From Burkholderiaceae bacterium (GTDB taxonomy: Bacteria; Pseudomonadota; Gammaproteobacteria; Burkholderiales; Burkholderiaceae_C): 64,000 bases of DNA. The stretch is taken from assembly GCA_018780645.1 (NCBI GenBank), contig JADMJJ010000024.1, positions 62,001 through 126,000 on the forward strand, read 5' to 3'. Of this stretch, positions 1 through 9,844 are shown piece after piece. Every line of letters starts with the position of its first letter. Position 1 is the stretch's first letter. The notes under the pieces are model-generated. The model saw only the letters and a program-made list of their open reading frames with translations, was not told where the DNA came from and ran no database searches. The position numbers were made by a program, and so were the translations under genes.

Positions 1-3000
1 CCCACGCCCTCGCCGGCGCCACCGATGGCGGTGTCGAAGGCCAGCACATGCCGTATCGAAGCGGCATTGACGGCCACGCCATGGATGGTCTTGGTGCCCT
101 CGGCCATCTTCTTGCGGGTGGCATCGTAATCGCTCATTGCCGCCAGGCCGTCGAACGACGAGGGGTTGGTGCCCGCAGCGGCCACGCCCGGCAGCGGCTG
201 GGTCAGCACGCCGCTATGCACCAGCAGGCCCGCCCCATTGCCCTTGGCATCGAGCATGACCTGGGTCTCATCGTCGGCCCCGATGCTGGCCTGGGTGCTG
301 CCACGCACCAGGTTCACCGTCGTCGACAGACCGACCCCGGCGCCATTGCCAATGCCCAGCGCACCGGCGAAGGACTTGATGTCGTCCTCGCTGGTGGCCT
401 GCACCGCCGCGCTGCCCTCCAGCCTGGCCGATGCGCCGCGGCCGATATGCGCCGCCACGTCCGTATCGACGATGTTGACGCTGATCGAACCCGCGCCGCC
501 CACCTGACCGGCCACGGCGATGCCGTAGGCGGCGTTGACGAGGCGGGCATCGCTGCTCGCGTCCACGCGCAGATCGGCGGCGCTGAACTCCGCGCCCAGC
601 GCATGCCTGGCACCCTGGGCATCACTGCCCTGCAGTTGAGCGGACACGTCGTTGTCGATGCGGTTGACCGCAATCGCCGCGCCGAGGCCGACCTTGCCGG
701 CGACACTGATCGCCGCGGTGCCGAAATCGACCTCGGAAACGTCGCGCGCCAGGATCTGCACGCCCGCACCGGCGGCCGTGACGCCCGAGCCCTCGATCTG
801 CGCCTTGGTGCTGTTGGTGACGGTGTTGGCGCTGGCCGCGCCATTGATGCTGGCCGTGGTGGCGCCGCCGCCGGCCACGGTCACGCCGATGATGCGCACG
901 CCGGTGTCGGCCCGCACCAGCAGGGCGTCCGCCGCCGTGCCGGTGACGGTCAGGGCCGAGCGTTCGATGCTGGCTTCGCGCTCCAGCGCGACGGTGTTGA
1001 CGGTGACGGCCGCGCCGCCGGCCACCTTGCCGGAAAAGCCGATCGAACCGGCACCGCTGTAGACCTGGGCCGCCAGGCTGTCGCTGTCACCGGCATGCAC
1101 ATGCAGGCCGCTGGCGCTGACGCCGGAGTCGGTCACCGAGGCCGTGGTTCGGTCGGACACGTCATGGACGACGAAGGAGCCGTTGATCGCCGCCTTGTCG
1201 CCAAAGCCGCCCGCCGCCGCCACGCCGATATGCTGGCTGCCCGTCGTCGACTCGACCCGGGCCGCGCCGGCGCTGCTGCCGACGCTGAGCGTCGCATTGC
1301 GAGCCAACGCCTCGGCCACATTGGAGCCGGTGCTGACCACACCGGCCAGGCCGCCGGCCGTGCCGCTGGTCGAGATGGCCACCGCGCCGGCCACCGCAAA
1401 GGCGCGGTCGCTGGTGGCGGAGGTGATGCCGAGGCCATTAGCGCCCGTGGTGGTCACGCTGGTGGTCTTGCCGGTTTCGCCTATGCGTGCCGTGGCGCGG
1501 CTGTCGTTGATCGTCACCGCCACCGAGCCGGCGAAGGCGATCTTGCTGCTGGTGCCGCCCACGCCGAGGCCGACGTTGACGATTAGCGAGGCGTCGGTGG
1601 CATCGACGGCCACGCCGGCACCGGTCAAGGTGGCACCCTCGACCAGCGCCTCATGCACATTGGCAACGCGCGACACCGAGGCCGAGGCGCCGGCCGCCTC
1701 ACCGGAGCCGACGGCGATGCCACCGGCCACGCCTATCACCAGCGCGCCGGGCTGGCCCTGCCCGATCGCCTGTCCGCCAAAGGCCTCCTGATCGCCGGCG
1801 CGCAGCGAGGCGCCGAAGTCGTACTCGCTGTCGGCCGGCGGCGTGCCATCGGCGGCCAGCACCGACTCGAAACGGGTCTTGAAGCTGGCAGGCACCAGGT
1901 CTGTGGCCTGCACCGTGATCTGCGCGTCGCTGCTGATGCTGGCCGGGCTGGCGCCGCGATTGCCGATGAAGGCGCGGCTGTTGTTCTCGACCTCGCCGTA
2001 GCTGACACTGCCCTCCAGTGTGAAGCTCTTCGCTTCCTTGCTGTAGCCCAGGCTGGCCGCGCCAATGCCCAGCACGACCGGGTCGAAGGCGCGCACGTCC
2101 ACACGGCCCGCCTGGGTGGCGGTGGTGCCGGCGATGCTGGCATCGGTGCTGTTGTGCACCAGCGCCACGCCGATGGCCACGCCCGCGGCGCCGCCCTTGT
2201 TCTTCTGCACCGTCAGCGCACCGGCGCCGACGCCCGTCTCGGTGCGGTCATAGGCCAGCACCTCGACCACCGACTTGCGCGCGGCCGAGCCGGTGATGGT
2301 GCCGCCCTCGATGGCAGCCACGGTGTCGTTGTCGGAATCGGTCATCGAATAGGACACGTCCAGCATGTAGCTGGGCTTCTTGCCACTGCTGCCGGCAATG
2401 CCCAGGCCCGCCGAGATGCGCTGGCCGGCGCTGAGCGACTCCACCAGCACCGTGCCGGCGTCGCTGATGCTGCTGTCGACGATGCGGGCGCTGCTGTCGT
2501 TGTCCTCGATATCGACGGTGATCGCGCCCGAAACACCGTAGCCGGTCTGCGTCTCGGGTGCATTGAGCTTGAGCAGCGCGATCGAGCCCGACACGGCGTA
2601 CTGGTGCGTCTCGTTGCTGGTGCGCACGGTCACCGTGTTCAGGCTGCCGGCACCGTCCTTCAAGCTGGCACCCTGGACCAGGGCCCGGCTGTCCAGCTTG
2701 CCGAGATTGACGGCCGCACTGCCGGCGGCGGCGATGGACAGCTTGGGCGGGGTCGGTTTGACCGGGTCGGCCGCGGCGGCCTTCTCCTTGATCTTGTCGG
2801 CCAGGAAGTTGCGCGCCTTGGCGATCTTGCCGGTGTCGCTGGTCTGCAGCTTGGCCACCGCCTTGGCGCGCAGCTCGCTGGTCTTGGTCTTCAGCGCTTC
2901 CCATTTCTTGGACAGGCCGCTCTTGGGCGCCTCCTTGACCTGTTCGTCGGGCTTGGCATCCGGGTCTTCGCTCTCGACCGAGGCCGCCGAGGCGCTGACG

Positions 3001-6000
3001 GCGCCGCTGGTGCCCTGGGTGGCGGCCAGCACGCGCAGCGCGTCGGTGGTGATGCTGCCCGTGGCCGAGCGGCCGCTGAAGCCCTCGGGCCGCACGGCGC
3101 CCCATTCCAGCGTGCCGGGGTCGGCAATCGCCGCCAGCGTACGGCCGTCGAGCTCGTTGACCGCCACGGCCACGCCCACGGCATTGGCATTGCCGCCGAA
3201 CGCCGCCGCACCCGAGGCGCTCCAGACCGATACATCCTCGGTGGCCACGACGTCGAGCGCCTTGGCCGTGACCTGGGCCTTGTTGCTGACGACGGCCGCG
3301 GTCAGGTTGTCCAGCTCCGCATAGGCGGCGATCAGGTTGACCACCGAGCCGGTGCCGCGGCCGGCCGTCGGCGCCACCGCGATGATGCGGTCGATGCTGA
3401 GCGCCTCGACGCCCACCGTGCCCAGGCTGGCCGTGACCACCGCGCCATCGTCGATGCCGGCCACCGTGCGGTGCTCGGAGCCCGCGTAGTTGAAGGCCGC
3501 GCCGGCCGCGAACGGCCCGCCCTGCACGCCCAGCTTGACGCCGCCAAAGCCGAAGGCGCTGGGCTGGCCGGTCAGCGTCAGGAAGCTCGATTCATTGCGC
3601 GCCTGCACATCGACGGCCTTGCCGAAACTCGCCGCCTGCTTCAAGGTGATGCCCAGCACCACCGGGGCGCCGTCCAGCCAGTCGGTGATCTCGCCGACCG
3701 CGTTCTTGGCCAGGCCCGCCACCTTGTCCACCGCCTCCTGGGTCTCGCGCAGGATATTGCCCAGCGAGCCCACCGGCTCGCCGCCTATGCTGGTGTCGCC
3801 GTCCAGCAGCGGCGCGGTCGGCGTGGTCCAGGCGATGCTCCAGGGCGTGTCGGCGCCGGTGGACGTGATGTGCGCGCCGGACCCCACCCAGGCGGTGGAC
3901 CGGTTGCCGAAGGCCGTCCAGTTGACCGCACCGGCCGCCGCCACGGCCTTGTTCGGATCGGTCGATTTGGGGTCTATCTCCTGCTCGGTCAGGGCCGTGG
4001 CCCAGGAGGTGAACACCAGCTGAGGCATGCCCAGATTGGGCGGCGTGAAGTGGGCGAACAGCTCGGACGGCTTGGCAATGCCGCCGCTGCCGAAGCTGGC
4101 CAGCCAGGTCACGTCCAAGGGCTGGTAGATCTGCGACTGCAGGCCGAACTGCGTGGCCGTGATCTGGGCCCCCTCGCCCACCGTGGCCTCGGCCGCGTGG
4201 TCGTACAGGCCCACCGCCACCGCCAGGCTCAGCGCCGGGCCGTTGCTGATCGAATCCTTGGTCCTGGCCCGGCTTTCGGCAATGTTGTGGATGGACCGGT
4301 CCTCGGTCTGGGCCAGCACCGCCACCTTGCCACTGGACACGATATTGGCGTTCGCGCCGATGTGAGCCTGTGAGCCCAGATCGGTCTCGTTGACGGTGAC
4401 CACCGCGCCGAGCTTGAAGGTCGGCGCGCCCTTGGACAGGCCGGCCAGGGTGTCCGACTTGGCGGCCAGCCAGTCGCCCAGCACCTGCTGGCCGGACGAG
4501 AACGGAAGGATCTTGCTCGCCACCGCCAAGGACACCTTGCCGACCAACGAAGGGTCTCCGCCGACATCGTTGCGCGCCGCGATGTAGTTCTGCCACAGCG
4601 CTGTGTCGGCCACCACGGTGACGTCGCCGACCTGGGCCAGGCTGGCGTCCAGCAGCGCCGTGCTGTGCGCCTTGATATTGCTGACCGCCACCGACACGCC
4701 GACCGAGGCCTGCGGGGGATTCGGGTCCTGCTCGGTGGCTTTGCGCTGCGCCTCGGTGGACTTGGCGATATTGCGCACATTGCCGGTCTGCAGCGACAGC
4801 AGCTCCAGCGAGCCGACCTGGATGTCCGCCCCGGCGGCGATCTGTGCATAGGCCGACACATCGGTCTCGACCACGCCCACAGCGGCGCCGCCCTTGGAAT
4901 TGGTGCTCAGCACCTTGACCGAACTCTTGGCCGTGGCGTCGTTGTGGGCCACGACCGAGAGCTTGCCGCCGGACTTGAGCTGCGCACCGCTGCTCACCAG
5001 CAGATCGGCAATGCCGCCGGACTTCACATAGGCCACCGCGGCCGAGAACAGATCGGTGCCGTCCTCGGCCTGGGTGAACAGATAGACCGAGCCGGCCGCC
5101 TTGTTCAGCGAGGCCGCATGCAGCGACAGAGTGCTGCTTGCGTCCAGCCGCGCCGTGCCCAGCACGTCGAGATGCGCATTCGCCTCGGCCTCGTGGTACG
5201 CCGCATTCATCCCGGCCAGCGAGCCGATGGCCATCAGGCCGCCCTGCAGCGCAAAGCCCCAGGCCCCGTCGGGCGAGGCCTCGGCCCGCGCGACCGCATT
5301 CGCGGTGATGGTCTCGCCCTTGACCGTGCCCGCCAGCACGACCTGGCTCTCGGCGGTCGCCTTGCCGAGATTCCATTGCTGCAGCGCATAGGCCGTCAGC
5401 TCCACGGCGCCACCCAGATGGCCGTCGCTGCCGGTGGACTGGGCCAGTATCTTGGCGCCGGCATCGAGCTGCACCCGCTGGCCGCGCACGGTGACCGCGC
5501 CGGCATTGCGCAGCAGGGCCGCGCTCTCGGCATCGGCCGCCGCCGCCACGCCGCGGGTGATGATGGCCGCGCCGTTGTTCAAGTGCACGGTGCCGCCCTC
5601 GACCTTGGCGCCTATGGACAACGGCCCCCAGCTGATCGAGGTCTGGTAGCTGAACTCGCCGGTGCCCAGGTCGCCGGTGGACAGGCCGCCCAGACCGATC
5701 AGCTTGACCGCGCCGCCACCGGTCAGCAGCCTCGAGTTGGCATTGAAGGTGATGTCCTTGCTGACCAGGGTGATGACATCGGTGCTGTCGGTGTAGGCGC
5801 TGCTCAGGTCCAGCGTCGCCGCGGCGCCATCGCTGCCGCCCAGGGTGATGGCGGTATCGGCCTGCAGCAGCACATTGTTGCTCGCCGCCAAGGTCTGCAC
5901 CGTGCCGGTGGTGACGCTGCAGTCGCCGCTGGTGCCCAGATCCAGGCAGCTGCCGTCGCCGCTGGCGCCATTGACGATGTGCAGGGTGTCTGGGTCGATC

Positions 6001-7286
6001 AGCAGCGTGCCGGTGCGACCCTTGGGCGCCTTGGTGTCGACCAGGCCGTAGAGCTGCAGGCGCCGCCGGCCCGAAACCTCCACGAAGCCACCGTTGCCCC
6101 GTAAAGCGCCACCGCGCGAACGCGCCAGACCGCCGAAGTCGGTGCTGCCATCGCTGAGAAACTGGATGCGACCGCCGTCGCCGTCCTGGGTCGAATCGGC
6201 CAGCACCTGGGCGCCGCGCGCGAGCACCAGGCGCTGCGTCAGCGGGGCCGGCGGCTCAGCCGGTGCCGGCGCATCGAGGGCCTCGGGGGCCGGCGCGGCC
6301 GATGTCAACATCTGACCCCGCATGTCGCCGATCACCGCACTGCCGCCGCCGCTGACGCCGGACACATCGATCAGCGATCCGGCCTGCAACTCCATGTCGC
6401 TGCCCTGCAGGCGCACCTGTCCGCCAAGGCCCGCGCCAGCGGGGCTGGTGCCCGACTCCAACCTCGGCGCCGTATGCTGTGCAGCAACCAGGCTGCCCGC
6501 CACCAGCAGCTTCTCATCGCCGACCAGCTCGATCACACCGCCGCGCTCCACCATGCCGACGGCCGAGCTCAGGCCATTGGCATTGACGGCGCTGCGGAAG
6601 GCCGCGTCATGGGCGGCATCGGCCCCGGCGCGTATCGTGCCGGCCACGTCGATGCGGCCGGCCTCGATGCGCACCCGCTCCAGCGCGTTGATGCGCCCAT
6701 CGATGCGCACCCGGCCCTCGGCGCTGCGCGGCGCCCGGCCCTGCAGCAGCTGTTCCACGGCCGCCTCGCCGATCTGCCCTTGCGCGCCCAGCATCGCGTC
6801 CATATGCGCCTTGCTCGGCGCGACGATGTGCAGGCTGTTGACATTGATCACGCCCTCCTTGCCCACGACCAGGCCGTAGGGGTCGGCAAAGACCAGCCTG
6901 CCGTTGAGGCTGCCGTCCTTCAGGCCGTTGAGCACGCCGTCGACGCGCACCGGCGCCTCGGTGACCAGATTGATGACGCGTTGCGCCTGGGCGGGCACCA
7001 CCACATTGACGGTCTGGCCCTGGCCGACCTCGAAGCGGCTGAAGCTGTTGAAGGCATTGCTGCCACGCAGGGTGGCGGTGCTGATGTCGGTGCGCGTGCC
7101 TATCACCTGCAGCGCGGTCTGCGTGCGACCGTCGGGCTTGATGACATTGGCCTGCGTCTGCGCCCAGACGCTGATCGCCGGCAGGCCCGTCAGCGCCGCC
7201 ACCGCGCCACCCAGCGGCGTCAGCGCCAGCAGGCGACGGCTGCGCTGCAACAGAGAGAAGCGGGACGGTCGGGCGAGGAGTTTCAT
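1..7286 (-). CDS. Giant filamentous adhesin, TpsA type (LktA/FHA-like), 3' end outside window
   Basis: This is the secreted partner of a two-partner secretion system and probably a surface beta-helical adhesin. The frame is open from the ATG at 7286 to the left edge (about 2,428 codons), so the C-terminus is not visible. It starts MKLLARPSRF and has an extended signal-like segment ending near residue 43 (VWAQTQAN). The TPS/haemagglutination domain follows (residues about 45-170, with NAFNSFSRFEVGQG and FADPYGLVVGKEGVINVNSL). This arrangement resembles LktA-family filamentous adhesins as remembered; no search was done. Beyond about residue 350 it is Ala/Gly/Val/Thr-rich with recurrent xVNxV...AxI modules, as expected of a beta-helix. 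A Lys-rich charged stretch interrupts this at about residues 1435-1512. It lies 15 nt downstream of the SapC-family gene and in the same transcript as the tpsB gene. Long plus-strand frames here are antisense shadows. Confidence 0.9.
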   Translation of the reverse strand, partial: MKLLARPSRFSLLQRSRRLLALTPLGGAVAALTGLPAISVWAQTQANVIKPDGRTQTALQVIGTRTDISTATLRGSNAFNSFSRFEVGQGQTVNVVVPAQAQRVINLVTEAPVRVDGVLNGLKDGSLNGRLVFADPYGLVVGKEGVINVNSLHIVAPSKAHMDAMLGAQGQIGEAAVEQLLQGRAPRSAEGRVRIDGRINALERVRIEAGRIDVAGTIRAGADAAHDAAFRSAVNANGLSSAVGMVERGGVIELVGDEKLLVAGSLVAAQHTAPRLESGTSPAGAGLGGQVRLQGSDMELQAGSLIDVSGVSGGGSAVIGDMRGQMLTSAAPAPEALDAPAPAEPPAPLTQRLVLARGAQVLADSTQDGDGGRIQFLSDGSTDFGGLARSRGGALRGNGGFVEVSGRRRLQLYGLVDTKAPKGRTGTLLIDPDTLHIVNGASGDGSCLDLGTSGDCSVTTGTVQTLAASNNVLLQADTAITLGGSDGAAATLDLSSAYTDSTDVITLVSKDITFNANSRLLTGGGAVKLIGLGGLSTGDLGTGEFSYQTSISWGPLSIGAKVEGGTVHLNNGAAIITRGVAAAADAESAALLRNAGAVTVRGQRVQLDAGAKILAQSTGSDGHLGGAVELTAYALQQWNLGKATAESQVVLAGTVKGETITANAVARAEASPDGAWGFALQGGLMAIGSLAGMNAAYHEAEANAHLDVLGTARLDASSTLSLHAASLNKAAGSVYLFTQAEDGTDLFSAAVAYVKSGGIADLLVSSGAQLKSGGKLSVVAHNDATAKSSVKVLSTNSKGGAAVGVVETDVSAYAQIAAGADIQVGSLELLSLQTGNVRNIAKSTEAQRKATEQDPNPPQASVGVSVAVSNIKAHSTALLDASLAQVGDVTVVADTALWQNYIAARNDVGGDPSLVGKVSLAVASKILPFSSGQQVLGDWLAAKSDTLAGLSKGAPTFKLGAVVTVNETDLGSQAHIGANANIVSSGKVAVLAQTEDRSIHNIAESRARTKDSISNGPALSLAVAVGLYDHAAEATVGEGAQITATQFGLQSQIYQPLDVTWLASFGSGGIAKPSELFAHFTPPNLGMPQLVFTSWATALTEQEIDPKSTDPNKAVAAAGAVNWTAFGNRSTAWVGSGAHITSTGADTPWSIAWTTPTAPLLDGDTSIGGEPVGSLGNILRETQEAVDKVAGLAKNAVGEITDWLDGAPVVLGITLKQAASFGKAVDVQARNESSFLTLTGQPSAFGFGGVKLGVQGGPFAAGAAFNYAGSEHRTVAGIDDGAVVTASLGTVGVEALSIDRIIAVAPTAGRGTGSVVNLIAAYAELDNLTAAVVSNKAQVTAKALDVVATEDVSVWSASGAAAFGGNANAVGVAVAVNELDGRTLAAIADPGTLEWGAVRPEGFSGRSATGSITTDALRVLAATQGTSGAVSASAASVESEDPDAKPDEQVKEAPKSGLSKKWEALKTKTSELRAKAVAKLQTSDTGKIAKARNFLADKIKEKAAAADPVKPTPPKLSIAAAGSAAVNLGKLDSRALVQGASLKDGAGSLNTVTVRTSNETHQYAVSGSIALLKLNAPETQTGYGVSGAITVDIEDNDSSARIVDSSISDAGTVLVESLSAGQRISAGLGIAGSSGKKPSYMLDVSYSMTDSDNDTVAAIEGGTITGSAARKSVVEVLAYDRTETGVGAGALTVQKNKGGAAGVAIGVALVHNSTDASIAGTTATQAGRVDVRAFDPVVLGIGAASLGYSKEAKSFTLEGSVSYGEVENNSRAFIGNRGASPASISSDAQITVQATDLVPASFKTRFESVLAADGTPPADSEYDFGASLRAGDQEAFGGQAIGQGQPGALVIGVAGGIAVGSGEAAGASASVSRVANVHEALVEGATLTGAGVAVDATDASLIVNVGLGVGGTSSKIAFAGSVAVTINDSRATARIGETGKTTSVTTTGANGLGITSATSDRAFAVAGAVAISTSGTAGGLAGVVSTGSNVAEALARNATLSVGSSAGAARVESTTGSQHIGVAAAGGFGDKAAINGSFVVHDVSDRTTASVTDSGVSASGLHVHAGDSDSLAAQVYSGAGSIGFSGKVAGGAAVTVNTVALEREASIERSALTVTGTAADALLVRADTGVRIIGVTVAGGGATTASINGAASANTVTNSTKAQIEGSGVTAAGAGVQILARDVSEVDFGTAAISVAGKVGLGAAIAVNRIDNDVSAQLQGSDAQGARHALGAEFSAADLRVDASSDARLVNAAYGIAVAGQVGGAGSISVNIVDTDVAAHIGRGASARLEGSAAVQATSEDDIKSFAGALGIGNGAGVGLSTTVNLVRGSTQASIGADDETQVMLDAKGNGAGLLVHSGVLTQPLPGVAAAGTNPSSFDGLAAMSDYDATRKKMAEGTKTIHGVAVNAASIRHVLAFDTAIGGAGEGV

Positions 7287-7301
7287 GGCGGCGCTACCTG
7301 A

Positions 7302-8054
7302 TCAATGAAGCCGAGAGGTCTCGGCGGCCTGGCCAAGCCGCAGGCTCAGGCGCTGAGCCAGTCTCGGCAGCAGACCCAGCGAGCCCAGATGGGCATAGAC
7401 GAGGCCCAGCCAGCCGGGGCGGAACAGTGTCTCCAGCTCCTGCGCCGGCAGCGCCAGCAGCCGGTGCTCGTCCACCACCAGGAAGCCGCTCAGGCTGGCG
7501 CTGCGGCCTGCCAGCGGGTAGTCGATGGCGCGCTCGACCAGCAGGCCCAGCTCGGCCAGACGCTGCGTGAACGCGCGGCTGACCTCCATCTCCTGGCGGA
7601 ACTGGATCAGGAACTGCTTGGCCTGGCCGAGCCAGGCGCTGTCGCTGCCATCCGCGTCGAACAAAGGCTCGCCCTCGACCCGGTTCAGACCGGGGTAGCT
7701 CTCGTCGATGCAGACGGTGTATTCCTGAGCACTGGGCGTCTGGGCCAGCACGAAGGGATAGCGACGGACGAAGGCCGGCACATAGCTGCCACTCTGCCAG
7801 TCACCCGCGGCATCGACGAACAGGTTCTCTCGGTCACGCAGGCCCAGCAGCGCGGCCATGGCCGGGCCCTCGTCGGTGCTGACGAAGACGCAGGGGTAGT
7901 CGAGGCCCGCCTGTGGCAGCTCGCTGGCGGCCAGCAGCACCGAGTTGGTGCCGCGCGCGAAGGCATAGCGCTGCGCGCTGGGCCCGACCCGCAGGTCGCG
8001 GTGACGCTCGCGGTGCAGGCCCACCGGCTGTTCGTAGATCAGCATGGACTTCAT
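7302..8054 (-). CDS. SapC-family protein inside the two-partner secretion operon
   Basis: A 250-residue protein starting MKSMLIYEQPVGL, with no signal peptide or membrane span. Its length and patterns (FARGTNSVLLAASEL, FVSTDEGPAMAALLGLRDRENLF, YVPAFVRRYPFVLA) match the SapC family (Pfam PF07277 as I recall it). That family is named for a Campylobacter fetus S-layer locus gene and has no established biochemistry. The start is fixed by the overlap TGATG: the last base of the tpsB stop is the first base of this ATG, so translational coupling is likely. The tpsA start lies 15 nt after its stop. The context suggests a cytoplasmic helper for the adhesin, such as a chaperone or modification factor, but that is inference. 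The family assignment is fairly firm; the role is unknown. Confidence 0.82.
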   Translation of the reverse strand: MKSMLIYEQPVGLHRERHRDLRVGPSAQRYAFARGTNSVLLAASELPQAGLDYPCVFVSTDEGPAMAALLGLRDRENLFVDAAGDWQSGSYVPAFVRRYPFVLAQTPSAQEYTVCIDESYPGLNRVEGEPLFDADGSDSAWLGQAKQFLIQFRQEMEVSRAFTQRLAELGLLVERAIDYPLAGRSASLSGFLVVDEHRLLALPAQELETLFRPGWLGLVYAHLGSLGLLPRLAQRLSLRLGQAAETSRLH

Positions 8055-9751
8055 CAGGGGCTCCTTGCGTTGCGCCGGTTGAGCCAGCCGTCCAGATCGG
8101 CGCTGATGCGCAGATAGAACTCGGTCTTGGCCGCCGGCACACTGTCCGTCTTGCGCGGAGACGCCAGGCTCGCCGACAGGCTCCAGATGCCGCGCCGCCA
8201 GTTCAGGCCCAGGCCGGCGCTGGACAGCCGCGTGGCCGGCGTGCCTTCGATGCGCACGCGGCCGTGATCGATGAAGACGAAACCGACGATGTTGCCAAGC
8301 TCGCCGACGGCGAACTGACGGTGCAGCTCCAGCGTTACTGTCTCGCCACGGTCGCCGCTGGCACTGGGCGAAGCGAAGCCGCGCACGCTGCCCGGCCCGC
8401 CCAGCTGCAGTTGCAGTGCCGCCGGCAGGTTGACGGCCGAAGTGAACTGCGCCGAGCCGTGGGCCTGCAGCGACCAGGCCTCGAACAACTCGCGGAAGGC
8501 ATTGAAGCTCAGTTGGCCGACGGTGCTGTCGCGCGCCGCGATGTTCGCGGCGCGGGTATGCACCCGCGACAGGTTCAGCGTGCTGCCCAGGCTCGCCACC
8601 TCGGTCTGGTAGCCCAGGCTCAGCGAAGCGGCCAGGCTGCCCATGCGCACGTCCGAGAAGCGCTCGCCGGCAATGGTCGTGTTCGAGCGCGACTCGCCCA
8701 GCGAGGCACCGGCCTCCAGCGTCCAGGCCCCCCGGAACAGCAGCGGCTGGCTCAGCCCCAGGGTGAAGGCGCTCGACCCGCCGTCGACGATCAAATCGTT
8801 CTGCGGGCCCGACACGGTCTTGGTGTTGCCGGCCGACAGGCCGATGCTGCCCCGCGTGCCGAAGCGGGCCAGCGAGGCGCCCAGCACGGCGCTGTAGTTC
8901 AGGCTCAGCGAGCTCGCGCCCTCCGAGTAGATGCCCAGCAGGGCCAGCTTGTCGGCATAGCCCAGCCAGTTGTTCAGCGCGCCGGCAAAGCTCAGCTGGT
9001 CGCGGCCGACGCTGGCATTGCCCTCGTTGCTGAGCGACAGGCGGCCGGTCCACTTGGGTGGCTCATCGATCTCCACCTTGATCACGCTCTGGCCCACGGC
9101 CTCGCCCTCGGCCGGCACGAAGCTCAGGGCCAGCCGGGTGTCGCTGCCGCGGTGCATGCGCTGCAACTGCCCGCCGATCTGCGGCACCTGTATCAACTCG
9201 CCCTCACGCGTCGCAATCACGCCACGCACAAAGGCCGGCGACAGCCTGGTTGACTCGGGCAGGGCTATGCGCGCCAGCGTGGCCTCGACCAGCTGCACCT
9301 TGAGCACGCCGTCCTGGATCTTCTGCGCCGGCACCAGCGCACGGGCCGTCAGATGGCCCCGCTCGTAGTACAGGGCATTGATCCGTTGCACCAGCGCCTG
9401 CACATCGGCAAAGGTGGTGGGCTTGCCGAGCTGCGGCGCAATCGCCTGGTCCAGCTCGGCCGGTGTGAGCAGCAGGCTGGCACCGGCCTCGACCCTGCGC
9501 AGCATGAAGCTGGCCGTGGAGTCGGGCGTCGAGACCTTGGTGGTCGGCGGCGCGCTCAGGCGCGGCGCAGTGTCGGGGCTGGGCCTTTGCAGACGCTGGC
9601 GCTCCAGCTCCTCACGCTGGCGCTGGATCTGCGCCGGATCCTGCCCGGGGGGCGGTGCCTGGGCCAATGCCGCGCCGCCCCATCCGCCGGTCAGTAAGAC
9701 CAGCAGCCAGGGCGTGGCACCGGCGCGGCAAGGGATCTGGGCACAACGCAA
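8054..9751 (-). CDS. TpsB outer-membrane transporter (ShlB/FhaC/HecB family)
   Basis: Two-partner secretion pore that exports the downstream adhesin across the outer membrane. I place the start at a TTG (9751) because GAGGAGA lies 6-7 nt upstream and a clean signal peptide follows (ATPWLLVLLTGGWGGAALAQA). A longer frame reaches 9835 but would put about 28 arginine-rich residues before the signal. Domain order in the 565-residue form: signal to about residue 32; a charged helix (DPAQIQRQREELERQRLQ), like the FhaC plug helix; two POTRA domains (about 75-225); and a 16-strand-type barrel to the C-terminus. The conserved VRGF of barrel loop 6 is at about 456-459. The frame ends in an aromatic-containing strand. 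It is first in the operon tpsB-sapC-tpsA. An FNR-like palindrome lies about 95 nt upstream. Confidence 0.92.
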   Translation of the reverse strand: MRCAQIPCRAGATPWLLVLLTGGWGGAALAQAPPPGQDPAQIQRQREELERQRLQRPSPDTAPRLSAPPTTKVSTPDSTASFMLRRVEAGASLLLTPAELDQAIAPQLGKPTTFADVQALVQRINALYYERGHLTARALVPAQKIQDGVLKVQLVEATLARIALPESTRLSPAFVRGVIATREGELIQVPQIGGQLQRMHRGSDTRLALSFVPAEGEAVGQSVIKVEIDEPPKWTGRLSLSNEGNASVGRDQLSFAGALNNWLGYADKLALLGIYSEGASSLSLNYSAVLGASLARFGTRGSIGLSAGNTKTVSGPQNDLIVDGGSSAFTLGLSQPLLFRGAWTLEAGASLGESRSNTTIAGERFSDVRMGSLAASLSLGYQTEVASLGSTLNLSRVHTRAANIAARDSTVGQLSFNAFRELFEAWSLQAHGSAQFTSAVNLPAALQLQLGGPGSVRGFASPSASGDRGETVTLELHRQFAVGELGNIVGFVFIDHGRVRIEGTPATRLSSAGLGLNWRRGIWSLSASLASPRKTDSVPAAKTEFYLRISADLDGWLNRRNARSP

Positions 9752-9844
9752 GGGCTTTCTCCTCAATGGTCGGACGCGCAGGCGCGATCTCGGCCTGCCA
9801 GCGGCGAACAAGGTCAAGCATGTCCGAGGGGCCACGGCCCGTCA

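Noticed and set aside
48..6104. Very long plus-strand open frames (512, 906 and 479 codons) over the left part
   Set aside because: They have Arg/Ala/His/Gly-rich, non-protein-like composition and lie exactly antisense to the adhesin gene. High GC with biased third positions creates such shadows.
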